Positions 43,225 through 54,869 of a stretch of DNA of 64,000 nucleotides are shown here, in pieces (positions within the stretch are counted from its first letter, which is position 1; each line of letters starts with the position of its first letter). Location of the stretch: NCBI GenBank assembly GCA_003550305.1, contig QKYT01000536.1:1-64000 (forward strand), read 5' to 3'. Made by a program: the position numbers and the translations under genes. The notes under the pieces were generated by a model that saw only the letters and a list, made by a program, of their open reading frames with translations, did not search any database and was not told the origin of the DNA. The stretch comes from Glomus cerebriforme (lineage: Eukaryota; Glomeromycota; Glomeromycetes; Glomerales; Glomeraceae).

Positions 43225-44289
43225 ATGATTCCTTTCGTAATATATTCATCACTAATATTCTTAATGTTTCTAACAAATACAATAATGATATATTACATAA
43301 TTAATAATAACAATAAAAATAAAGTTCAATTAAATGAAAGGAAAATATTATTAATTATATCTCATCCTGATGATGAATGTATGTTTTTTGGTCCTACTTT
43401 GCTTTTTTTACAAAATCGAAAAAACCAAATTCATGTATTATGCTTATCAATAGGTATTTAAATAATTATAAATCGAAAGTTATATATATATATATATATA
43501 TTTTTAATTTAATTTATCTATTGTCCTTTTATATAGGAAATGAATCAGGATTGGGAGAAATACGAAAGAATGAACTTAAAAGTAGTTGTAAAATACTTGG
43601 AATTGATACTGAAAATGTTAATATCATAGATCATTCGTAAGTTTCAAAATTGAAATCATTAATTTTTATTATATTTAATCAACCAAGAATAATTGTTTAA
43701 TTTATTCATTTAAAGATTATTACAAGATGGTCCAAAAATTAATTGGAGTCACTCTTTAATATCCAGTATAATAAGTGATTATGTTACAAAACATAAAATT
43801 GAAATTGTAAGTATACATCATAACTATTTTGTAAAACAAAATCCTATAAAATCTCAAATTTTGAATAATTTATAGATTATAACTTTTGATGAAAAAGGAG
43901 TTTCTTCACATCCAAATCATATTGCTACATTCAATGGTGCAAGGTAAATTATATTTATAAATTACATCATAGAGATATTCTACTAATTTTATTTTATTTT
44001 ATTTAGACACTTTATCCATTCTTCTACCACTTCAAGTAACATTATTTTATACAAATTAATAACAGTTTCCATATTAAGAAAATATATATCAATATTTGAC
44101 CTTCCTTTAACATTTATATTAAAAAATCAAACTAATTTAAATGATTTTATTTTTATTTCTTCTTTTAATAATTTTATACAAGCAAGAAAAGCTATGACAT
44201 CACATCAATCTCAATTAGTTTGGTTTCGTCATTTATATATTTTGTTTTCTAGATATATGATAATGAATGAATTGCAATTAGTTAATTAA
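43225..44289 (+). CDS. PIG-L-like N-acetylglucosaminyl-phosphatidylinositol deacetylase
   Basis: Five exons: 43225-43453, 43537-43636, 43717-43806, 43876-43943 and 44007-44289. An N-terminal membrane helix (FVIYSSLIFLMFLTNTIMIYYI) is followed by ILLIISHPDDECMFF, whose HPDDE motif holds the catalytic Asp and zinc ligands of the PIG-L/LmbE family. Then come GNESGLGEIRKNEL (typical GNxxGxGxxRxxEL) and FDEKGVSSHPNHIA with the third zinc-binding His region. The enzyme makes GlcN-PI, the second step of GPI-anchor synthesis, at the ER membrane. About 255 residues, normal for the family. Its last 90 bases are repeated just downstream across an N. Confidence 0.9.
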
Positions 44290-44393
44290 ATTATTATNCA
44301 TCAATCTCAATTAGTTTGGTTTCGTCATTTATATATTTTGTTTTCTAGATATATGATAATGAATGAATTGCAATTAGTTAATTAAATTATTAT
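44203..44393. repeat. Direct duplication of the PIG-L 3' end around one N
   Basis: About 95 bases starting catcaatctcaattagttt occur at about 44203-44297 and again, identical, at about 44299-44393, separated by a single N at 44298. Perfect identity plus the N points to an assembly join and not a biological repeat. Confidence 0.8.
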
Positions 44394-45870
44394 CACTTTT
44401 TATTTATTTTTTTTTTTTACAAAAAATAAATAAATAAACAAATATATTTATCAGAATATAACAATACTAAGATTTATACTATTTGATTACAATACTCTTT
44501 TTACCATTTTTATTACTATATTTATTACACTTTATATTCTAACATTAATCTATGGAATACTTTTAATCATCTTCAATTTATTTAAAATAATTATCTTTTT
44601 GATTCATTGATTTTTTTGGTCAATTATCAAGATAATCCTAATTTAGGCATTTGCAATTACAAATTTTCAATTTACTATGCAAAACCTAAAGACAGAACTG
44701 TCTCTTATAAAACTTTTTCTTATGAATATAAATGAAACTATAAAGCAATACTTTATTATGCTATCATGGTCTTTTTTTATAGTAATTACCAAACAAATAA
44801 GATAAAATAAACATATATATAAAGACAAAAGAAAGGATTCTAATATATTAAGTATATATAATAATCTAATTATATGTAGCTACTAATCTAATAAGCTAAA
44901 ATAGATATTGTTAAATATATGTATAATATAATTTTGAAAGATTCAAAAGTATTTTACTATAAAAATATTAGATTCAGCTGATTCTTATCTGAAAAAATCT
45001 TTTAATACAAGAGTATAAATTTTTACTTAAAAAAAGTATAATAATTATTTTTGAGAATTTATACTTTTTCAAAATATATACAAAATTAAATTAGCTAATT
45101 TTTAAAAATAGTAGATATTATTAAAATATTAGTTTAAATTTTGTAATACAAACATATTACAAAATTTCTACTTTTTACAATATTTAATTCTAATAGTTTA
45201 TATAAAAATATTTCTAAAATTATTTGGCAATTTACTAATGATATTAAGAATATATTAGTAATCATTAATAATCTCTTCAATCAGTCTATCTGATTATTAA
45301 TTAAAAAAAAATTTATGTACAATAAAAAATTAATTAAAATAAGTTTAAGAATAATTCTTTTACAATTCAATTAAAATTCAATATATTATTAAATTTGCAA
45401 AAGAAAATAAAATATAGCAAAAATATAAAGCAAAAAATATCTTAATTAATTTATAATTTTACTAATTTTAAAGTCAAAAAAATCATATATATATATATAT
45501 AAAGAATTCTTTATACTTATTTTTTAGGATTAATTTACATATAATGAATGTGAAATCATTACCAATTATATAATATAGTATACACAGGTAGAATGCTGTT
45601 CAATCGGGCATATACCTGATTGATAACTATTAAAATAATTAGTTAACATAGTATATATATCGGATTAAACAAAAATTGGTGATCAATAAGACACATACTC
45701 GATTAAATACAATATAAGTAATTAGATTGATCGATTTATAGTTATTTTATTAAGTGACAAAATCAGCAACCCGATTTGTAATAATTTGTAAAATCGACCT
45801 TCATAAAATTCGGCCTAAATTCAGCTGATTTTAAAAAAATTCACCTAAATTAGTAATGATGCACAGTTCG
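44394..45870. other. AT-rich intergenic, no gene seen
   Basis: Nearly pure A/T-rich DNA with no open frames of note. From 45580 phrases like caatcgggcatatacctgattgataac appear, related to sequence at 49870-49970. Confidence 0.35.
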
Positions 45871-46040
45871 ACCTATATTCAACCCTGCAGAATGATGGCC
45901 AAATTGCATACTAATTTTTATTAAAATTAAACTTATATTCGACCTTGCAGACTAATGGTCGAATTATCACTGAATTACACACTAATTTTTATTAAATTAA
46001 ACTTATATTCGACCTTGCAGACTAATGGTCGAATTATTAC
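45871..46040. repeat. Tandem repeat of 60-70 bases
   Basis: Units begin acctatattcaaccctgcag (45871), acttatattcgaccttgcag (45931) and the same at 46001; the last two are nearly identical over 70 bases. Related ttcgacct/ggtcgaatt phrases occur in 49500-49810, on the far side of the gapped gene. Confidence 0.7.
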
Positions 46041-46145
46041 CCTTTTTTAAACAAAAATACAAAAAATGATGGCTGAATTATATGCTATAAAATAATAATG
46101 CAACATGTTGTTCACTTCCAATATAATATTAAAATATCATTATAG

Positions 46146-49100
46146 GTATATGTGGAGAATGTGTATCAATTGACATTGTTGAATCAAGCTGTGTATCAAT
46201 TTACATTATTGAATCAAGCGATTCTACTAACACTTGTGACATTGGAGTCTCGTTAGCAGGTAAAGGTGTCGATTGTTCAGGATGTGATTCTAAAGAAGAT
46301 GTTTGTTCATATGCAGCTTTTGTGCGTGTATTGACCATTTATTCGTCACCTTATGGTAAAAGTGAATTAGGCGTTAAAGAACTTGGAGTATTATATTCGT
46401 CTAAGATATCNNNNNNNNNNNNNNNNNNNNNNNNNNNNNNNNNNNNNNNNNNNNNNNNNNNNNNNNNNNNNNNNNNNNNNNNNNNNNNNNNNNNNNNNNN
46501 NNNNNNNNNNNNNNNNNNNNNNNNNNNNNNNNNNNNNNNNNNNNNNNNNNNNNNNNNNNNNNNNNNNNNNNNNNNNNNNNNNNNNNNNNNNNNNNNNNNN
46601 NNNNNNNNNNNNNNNNNNNNNNNNNNNNNNNNNNNNNNNNNNNNNNNNNNNNNNNNNNNNNNNNNNNNNNNNNNNNNNNNNNNNNNNNNNNNNNNNNNNN
46701 NNNNNNNNNNNNNNNNNNNNNNNNNNNNNNNNNNNNNNNNNNNNNNNNNNNNNNNNNNNNNNNNNNNNNNNNNNNNNNNNNNNNNNNNNNNNNNNNNNNN
46801 NNNNNNNNNNNNNNNNNNNNNNNNNNNNNNNNNNNNNNNNNNNNNNNNNNNNNNNNNNNNNNNNNNNNNNNNNNNNNNNNNNNNNNNNNNNNNNNNNNNN
46901 NNNNNNNNNNNNNNNNNNNNNNNNNNNNNNNNNNNNNNNNNNNNNNNNNNNNNNNNNNNNNNNNNNNNNNNNNNNNNNNNNNNNNNNNNNNNNNNNNNNN
47001 NNNNNNNNNNNNNNNNNNNNNNNNNNNNNNNNNNNNNNNNNNNNNNNNNNNNNNNNNNNNNNNNNNNNNNNNNNNNNNNNNNNNNNNNNNNNNNNNNNNN
47101 NNNNNNNNNNNNNNNNNNNNNNNNNNNNNNNNNNNNNNNNNNNNNNNNNNNNNNNNNNNNNNNNNNNNNNNNNNNNNNNNNNNNNNNNNNNNNNNNNNNN
47201 NNNNNNNNNNNNNNNNNNNNNNNNNNNNNNNNNNNNNNNNNNNNNNNNNNNNNNNNNNNNNNNNNNNNNNNNNNNNNNNNNNNNNNNNNNNNNNNNNNNN
47301 NNNNNNNNNNNNNNNNNNNNNNNNNNNNNNNNNNNNNNNNNNNNNNNNNNNNNNNNNNNNNNNNNNNNNNNNNNNAAATCACATCATCACCACCTCAACC
47401 TAAAATCACCACAACATCATCAACACCACCTCGTCCTAAAATCACCACAACCTCATCATCATCACCTCGAATTAATATACGAAATAACACATCCTCAGTA
47501 TCTTCCTCTCCATCCCAACAATCTGTTGTAACGTTGAATATTATTAAAAAATATCCAAATATTAACATACTGAGGAGTCGTTAAACTTCAGGTCATGAAG
47601 AAGAAGCGGTATCTGATAAGTAAATTGAATTTATCATACAACAATATATTATATTACATATATACGTATCCCTCAATGTGAAATTTATAACAGAAGTCGA
47701 TAAGTTAATAACTGAAAATAGCCAACTTTAGGATGAATTATATAGAGAATGATTAATAGTAGCTGAGTTGAAACGGAAAATAGACAATTTAGAAGGTAGT
47801 CTTACGCAAGTAGAGGAGGAGAACACCTTGTTGCATGAGTATAATAGAATATTTGGAGTCGAAACGGACAAACTATACGAAAAGAACAAAGCTCTCCAAG
47901 GTGAACTCGAACGATACTGACAAATTCGTATACCTCGATCAATTACTAATCCTTCGCCAACAGAACGATCTAAAAAAAGATTAAAATCAAAAGAAAGATC
48001 TCCAGACGAAGCTAACGATATAGCAGCGAGGGTAAAAATCATTAGTTTGTAATCAAACTTATGTATATAGCCTTTTTACTATTCAATTTTAATTTTTTGT
48101 TATTTAGTCTGAAAATGAAACATATTTTGAAAGGCCAAATCCCTGACGAATATGCGTTAGATTACGACAAGATTTTCGTCAAACAGTCAGATAAGATCTA
48201 CAAGAAATTGATTCCCAAATTAAAGAAATTGATGAGTGGGCATTATAATCTGTCAGTCACTCAATTGTCTAATTGGTTATGATCGATACATAAGCATAAA
48301 AGAGACAGAATAAGAAAGCAACAATCAGGCCAATTAGACAGAGATGACNGACGTATNCANATAAATGCCNGCTTGTNNNAANTGAGTAGTATTTTATTTT
48401 AATATAATTCTTTTTGAGTTATTTAACAATTAATCTTTATACATTCGACAGAAAAAAAACAGGAGACTCAAAATGGCCATCAAGCTTTACGAGCAAAATG
48501 ATAATAATTTACAGGAATTCGATAAAAACGAACTGCTATCGATTCTCGTTCAGAATGGGTACCATTCTATCGAACAATCGGACTCAGAAGATGAAACACG
48601 ACAAAAATTGCCAGATAACAAGCGATTTTTGCATGTATACGACCATGGGTNGCGTTCGGAGAAGGTAATAAAGCAATTGATTGTTATTTATTTATTTTAG
48701 TATTTATTCAGCCTTCGTTTTATCTTTGTTTTTAATAGTTGAAGTACCTACTTCGGGATGTGTTAGACCCCGCTGCTGAGGAAATTCAACACGCAAAAAA
48801 GCAGCGGGAGCGAATATACGATGATGATACTTACTTCACGTATAGCAAACCGCCCGAGAATACTCCCGAATGGGCATACGATGCTGAGAAAATCAGAAAT
48901 GAAGCAACGGACGTCAAAATGCTCGAATACAGAGTCAACAATAACAATGATAAAATGACTCAATACGATGATGCGAGTTTAACAGATCCGAATTTAAATT
49001 ATTTATTAAATTCGGCAGAGATGAATCTGATCTGGCCCAAAGATTTAGACGAAATCGGTGAAAGCTCGCAATCGGTAAGTTGAATTAGTTTTTATTAATT

Positions 49101-49245
49101 TTATCACAAACTAAGATTATTTACATTATATTAGCAAAAAAATCACGAAAAGAAAAGGAGTCAAAAGGAGAAAAAAAAGCTGATCCAGAAGAAGAAACTA
49201 TTGACGCTATTTTCAACGCGGAAGTAGTATATTCCGATTCATAAC
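46146..49245 (+). pseudogene. Gapped, mutated repeat-family gene
   Basis: Open stretches run: 46146-46410 (internal repeat CVSIDIVESS/CVSIYIIESS), a gap of Ns at 46411-47375, and 47376-47630 (PxPKITTTSS repeats). Then 47690-48035 is a coiled coil (LKRKIDNLEGSLTQVEEEN), and 48105-48380 holds DEYALDYDKIFVKQSDKIY...SVTQLSNWL and a basic helix. 48470-48665 has MAIKLYEQNDNNLQ, 48739-49080 is acidic (LDPAAEEIQHAKKQRERIY), and a Lys-rich tail follows near 49140. Introns with GT-AG edges separate several parts. Stops at 47582, 47730, 47748, 47918 and 48280 would each be one C-to-T from CAA, CAG or CGA. The family is not recognised; repeat-gene status is inferred from decay, Ns and flanking repeats. 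Confidence 0.45.
46411..47375. other. Assembly gap (965 N)
   Basis: A run of N inside the gene described at 46146-49245. No content can be judged. Confidence 1.
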
Positions 49246-49984
49246 TAATTCCGATCTTTACGTTATTAAAGAAGTTTCCAAGTCAAATATCGCATGCGTC
49301 TTTCTTTTGTAACTTTATCTTTTTTCTCTTTTTGTTATTTTTATATTGTATAGTTAGGTTTATATTATTAAACGGACATTATTATATGGGTTTTATAGTT
49401 TTATAGGACATTATTATTATATATTATATGGTTTTTTTGGTAGTTTTATAGGACATTATATTATATTATATTAGANGCTTTATATAGAACGAATATTGTT
49501 GATAAATAGGTCGAACTAGAACGAATTATTGGTTTTTAAGGTTAAATATATTGTTTTTCAAGGTTGAATATATGGTTTTAAAGATTAAATCTTAGTTTTT
49601 TAAGGTCGAATTTATGGTTTTTAAAGGTTGAATATTGGTTTTTAAAGGTCGAATTTGCTTTTTTTTTTAAAATCTAATAAAGTATGAATGATAGCCAAAT
49701 TTTCTTTCCGAATTTGTGATGATTGGTAACCCAACTGCATCAAAAAAATCAACCTTAATTTCACAGGTTAGATCATCATTTGACCTATATTCGACCTGGT
49801 CAAATTTAGGCCGAATTGTCCTATTTCTACTAGTGATATTGTTATATATATATATATCTGATTGCATACAAAATAAATACCTGATTGATAACCTTGCAGA
49901 TACCTGATTGATAACCTTGATGTGCACGAATTATGCCAAAATTTGGTCATCAATCGGGTACCCTGCTNAAGAAAAACAAAAAAA

Positions 49985-50042
49985 ATTGGAGCTCATTTAG
50001 GTCATTCTAGGGTATCCTAAAATGACCTAAATGAGCCCCAAT
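49985..50042. repeat. Fold-back hairpin with 27-base arms
   Basis: The arms ATTGGAGCTCATTTAGGTCA... and ...TGACCTAAATGAGCCCCAAT pair with two mismatches around a GTAT loop. It lies beside the diverged caatcgggta repeat and a nearby single N. It looks like the end or whole of a small fold-back transposon. Confidence 0.75.
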
Positions 50043-50229
50043 TTGGCATCGTTTTACCTGTGATATATCATAATACACTATGTAACTATTACATTATAGA
50101 TTATAATAAACTTTTTTTTACTCTTTTTTTCTCACTCTCCTTTGAATTTTATACGAAATGAATTTTTTTACTATCTATTATTCTCTTTTACTTCTTTTTT
50201 CTCATACTTTCTTAAATTTTATACAAAAT

Positions 50230-52075
50230 AAATTCTTTTACTGAAAGTATTGATAATCATGAGATTTTAAAGTTGTCTGATTATGAAGCTTTTGATACAA
50301 ATAATTTACATACACTCTTTTATTATTCACAATTTCAAACTAATAACTTTAGTATAAATGAAATATTTGGAATTAACTTAATGGTATAGATATCTTTTTT
50401 TTTTTTGCTTTTTTTGAGTCTGTTACTTATATCTTTTTTATTTATTTAAGTTAAAGGAATGAGTCTAATTTAATTTAATTCCAATTTACCCAGATTAAAT
50501 GTCTATTTTAATTTTTATAAAGAACTGCTATTTCTAAACTTTAATATAGCTTATCATTATTGCTTGAAATTTGGTAGATTTTCTGGTTTTGCTATTAGAA
50601 AGAAAAGAGTAAAAAAAAATAGTGATGGCTTTATTAGATCATGATATATGGATTATGAATTTTCTAAAAAGATAACTAATGATTTCAATCATGTTAATAT
50701 TTGCAATAAAAGTTCAAAAAAGACTAAATATTCTTAGTACATTAATCTTTTATAACTATTAATCTCAAATTTGTTAAAATCACAAAATTTGTTAATGAAT
50801 ATAATTATAAATTATTAGAGGATAATGTAATCTTTGATACTAAATTTAGAGAATTGTCAGATGAAATTAAAGAAAACATTCAATATTTTATTTTCTGTGG
50901 CATAACTGATTTCCCTACTATTAGAAATCTTTTTAAGGGTAAATTTTCTGATCAATTTATATTATTACAAGATCTTTTGAATTATATCCAAAAACTCAAA
51001 TATGAATTTGAAACTGATAGTAATGCATCATTACTTTTGAATGATTTACAGAGAGTGATCAATATTATACAGACATTTAAAGATATTTCAGTATCTATTG
51101 ATTGAAATTCTATGATTTTATATTCATTAGATTCATCTTGTTAAGAGGATTCGAATAATAATAAAATCGTCTTTGTATGATCAATATCCAATGTATAATT
51201 ACGCTTTAAAATTTTAAATATTTTCTACAATATTTTTGGATCTAATGGTTAGTCTTTCAATATCTTTAGCTCATTGTATTCGTCTCATTAAGATGATTCA
51301 AATGATGATAAATACATATTGATTAGATTAATAATAACTAAACCATACCATTTTTTTAAATTTTTAACTATTTATTATGCTAGTTGTACAAATCAGAATT
51401 TTTGCAGTAAGCATTCTCATATTTGCAAAAAATTCTGAAAAATATAAAGTATAGGAGTTTATTTATTATAACTATAAGTACAGATCAGCATAATTTGGGT
51501 AGAATAAAGTATCTGTATAATATTGATCGTCTTCTGTATTTGCTAAATAAAAAGAAAATTCTTTGTATTTAGTAATTTCTCAAATTAATTCAGATTTTCA
51601 TCTATTAGCTATTTTTTGGATGACTTCTGATTAGTAAATGTTATTAACCAGATATAATAATATGATTTTGCATGATAATACTGCTTTAATGGTGATAATA
51701 AACTAAAAACTTTATTACCTAATTATATTAAGGAAAGAAAGACTGAAAGAGAAGAAAAAGAAAATAGAAAAAAGTTAAATGCAATGAAAATACACTTAAT
51801 ATAGAAAATAATAATCATGAGCATTAAGTTTTATTTGAAAATAAAGATGGAGTATATACAACTGATCAGATTAAAAATCCATTAAAACATGTTATTAAAG
51901 GTTATTCAGCTAATATTAAATTAAAGTCTAGTGTAGAAATTCATAAAAAAAAGAGGTGAGAATATTGGTAAAGAGAATTTAGTGCAAAATGATAAAGTAA
52001 ATAGAAAGGAATATGTATGTAATAAATGCAAAGAAGTAGAACATAATGTAAGAACATGATGTAAGAATTAATTAT
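50230..52075 (+). pseudogene. Relic of a FAR1/MULE-type transposase
   Basis: Heavily mutated but legible. FGRFSGFAIRKKRVKKNSDGF (about 50574) matches the start of a FAR1 zinc-finger domain. KFVNEHNYKLLEDNVIFDTKFR (about 50785) and the open stretch 50854-51105 (DEIKENIQYFIFCG...FSDQFILLQDLLNYIQKLK) follow the expected order. After a decayed part, LLTRYNNMILHDNTALM (about 51640) recalls the first Asp region of MULE DDE cores. A C-terminal CNKCKEVEHNVRT (about 52020) recalls the zinc knuckle at the end of such proteins. Frameshifts and stops are numerous. I could not define terminal inverted repeats. Confidence 0.6.
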
Positions 52076-54869
52076 TACTTATATAATAATAATAAAGTTT
52101 TATGTTAAAGCTATTATTCATAAAATTATTAGTTAATGACTCAAATTACTACTGTAAATCAAGCTGGTTAGCTGGCTTAATTTATAGTAGTAATTTAAGC
52201 CTGATGACCTAGAATTAATTTGCATTCATTTAAAGAATTTGCTTTATTATAATTGCTTATATTCTTGCTAGTTGAATGTTTTTTCTTTTTCTAAAAATAT
52301 TATTTGCTGATCATTTGTTGATTTGTATATATATTATATATTTTGATTTGAATAAAGCTTAAATTATTATAATTTAATATTAAATAATATAATTCTTCTG
52401 TAATGTAACAGAGGTTACAGGAAAATTAATCCTATTTTTTAATATACAACTTTTATTTAAATAAATTAATCATTAGAATATTTTATTGCTATAGAAAAAA
52501 CTATCTTTTATATTTTTATTTTTATATATATATATATATATTTTTTGAATCAATATTTATTAAATAATCAAAGTTAACTAAAGATTTTTTAAGAACTAAA
52601 ATATATCTATAATATAACTTCCATTCCAGTACATAAAAAATTGACATCCATTACACTTAAAATATATAGGTCCTTAAAGTAAAGTTGTATTTACTGAACC
52701 TCTTTAAATAAAATATATTTTAATTTTCTCCTATATTTTATGCAATTATACAATAATGTAATGCATTAAAATAGGAATTTAGATTATATATACTTTTACT
52801 CTCTAAATCTTTTATTTCAGATATATAATTTTGTATTATAATTTACAACTGGTTTATTTTTACAGAATATTCTAGACCATTTATGCAACTATATTTTAAA
52901 AAAGGAAAAATGTAATATCATCATGACCTCAACCCCCCTCCCCCCCTTAGAAAATGACATCATTTCTGGCCATCCCCTAAGTTAGTTTAATTTAAAGAAT
53001 TAATCTTCATTTATAATAATTTGCCAATTATTAATCTTTAATTAATCAGATTTTTTTTTGATTTTTACTTAAATAATATTATAATATTTATTATAAAAAT
53101 ATTATTTTTTTAATAAAATATTTCAAATGTACTTTTAAAAAAATAATTTTAATTAAAAAGTAAAATTGCAATTAAATTTGCTTACAAAAGTAAAATTATA
53201 AAAATTAAATACTAATGCTAATTTCAAAAGTAAAGAATAACTGAATGAGTAATAAATAAGATTACTTTTGATTATTTTAAGTATAAAAAACTCAAATTCC
53301 TTATTATTAGAGAAACTTATGAATTGAATTATATAAATCAAAAGAAAAACTAATCTGACATAATTTTTATTATTATATATTAAATGAAAGTAATAGTAAA
53401 GTAAACTTTGCACTTTGATTTTAAAAATGTATGATATTTATATAAATTTTGCAAACATAACAAATCTATTAAAACTTGAATTTATTATGCAATTATTATA
53501 ACAAACAGAAGATAATAAAGATTATGATAAAAAGTATATAATTTTAAATTTATTTATTTATTTATTTGTAAGTTTAACCTTATAAAAATTAACTATAATT
53601 CTATTTAAATATAGAAAAAGATATTATTACACTTCCTAAAAAAATAGATATTTTTTACAACAAAATTCATTTTGATAATCCTATTGTTTATAGATTTGTA
53701 TTTATATAAAGTAAGTATAATACTTAGTAATATTTGGAAAGCACTTTCTAATAAAAGTTATGATTATTCTTTTAAATCTATTAAAATTACTTATTTCCAA
53801 TCAGTAATGATTCTGATTATGAATTAAGTTTAATTTTGATAAAAAAAGCATTTCTAATAGAGAAAAATTATCTTGCTAAACATTTAGAAAATGGATAATA
53901 TGGAAATTAGAACAAGAAATAAAGTTAGATTTCAAATAAAAAACTAAAGTTTTATCAAATAAATAGCAATTAAATACTTTAAAAGCTGTGCATCAGATAT
54001 GTTATTTAATTGGTTATATAATAAAAATTCCAAGAACTTGAGTTTTATGATTCATTTTTAACAGTTATTTGTATAGGTATTTAAATTTAAGGTTAAAAAT
54101 ATACTTTATTTGTAAGAGAAAAACCTAAGCTAATTATGTATTTCAAATATTATAATCTCAAAATAAAATCTTCAAAACTTGACTTTACTCATAATGAAGA
54201 TCAAATAACATACCTAATGAGTCTGCTAATAAAAAGCCAGGATTAATTGATATAAAACATTTAGCTATCCATTGCTAAAAAATGAAATTATAATGTAACC
54301 TGATTACATAAAATTATATGAAGAGCAAAAGAATTACTTAGGATAATTTATAGGCATAAATCTTTTAAAAAAATTATATATTTTACTATCTTATACAATG
54401 ATAGGATTTTACAAAATATTTTATTTTCAATAGCCATTATGCATAATTCAAATGTTTGTTAGCATATATAGAAACATGTTAATTTACCAAGAAAATATTA
54501 GTTATACCAGCACAGATTTGTATGGATATAACATTAACAGTTTAACTGCAATCTAATATATATTTTATTTTAACAAATAATAAGTATATTATATTTTTCA
54601 TATTAACTACTGTATCTTAATAATAAAATTTTGCTTCCTTTATATTAATAATATTATATAATTAAAAATATATTTAAAAATGCTAAAGTTATTTTCAAAC
54701 ATGATTGGTTGAGTGATTATATTTTACAAAATAAAGGAAGAATCCAAAAATGATTATTATGGAAAAAATTAAGTTCTATATTACAAAAAAAAAAAAATTG
54801 AAAGTAGTAAAAATAATTTTTTTTTTTTTAAAAAAAAAATATTATTATTGTTACTAAAGTTCCGATTTA
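52076..54869. other. AT-rich repeat graveyard, no gene seen
   Basis: Very AT-rich. A C-rich tract (acccccctcccccccttag) at about 52932-52950 stands out. No frame longer than about 85 codons has coding character. It probably consists of old transposon remains. Confidence 0.35.

Noticed and set aside
46322..47584. Very long open frames across the N run
   Set aside because: Created by undetermined bases; only the flanking parts can be read.
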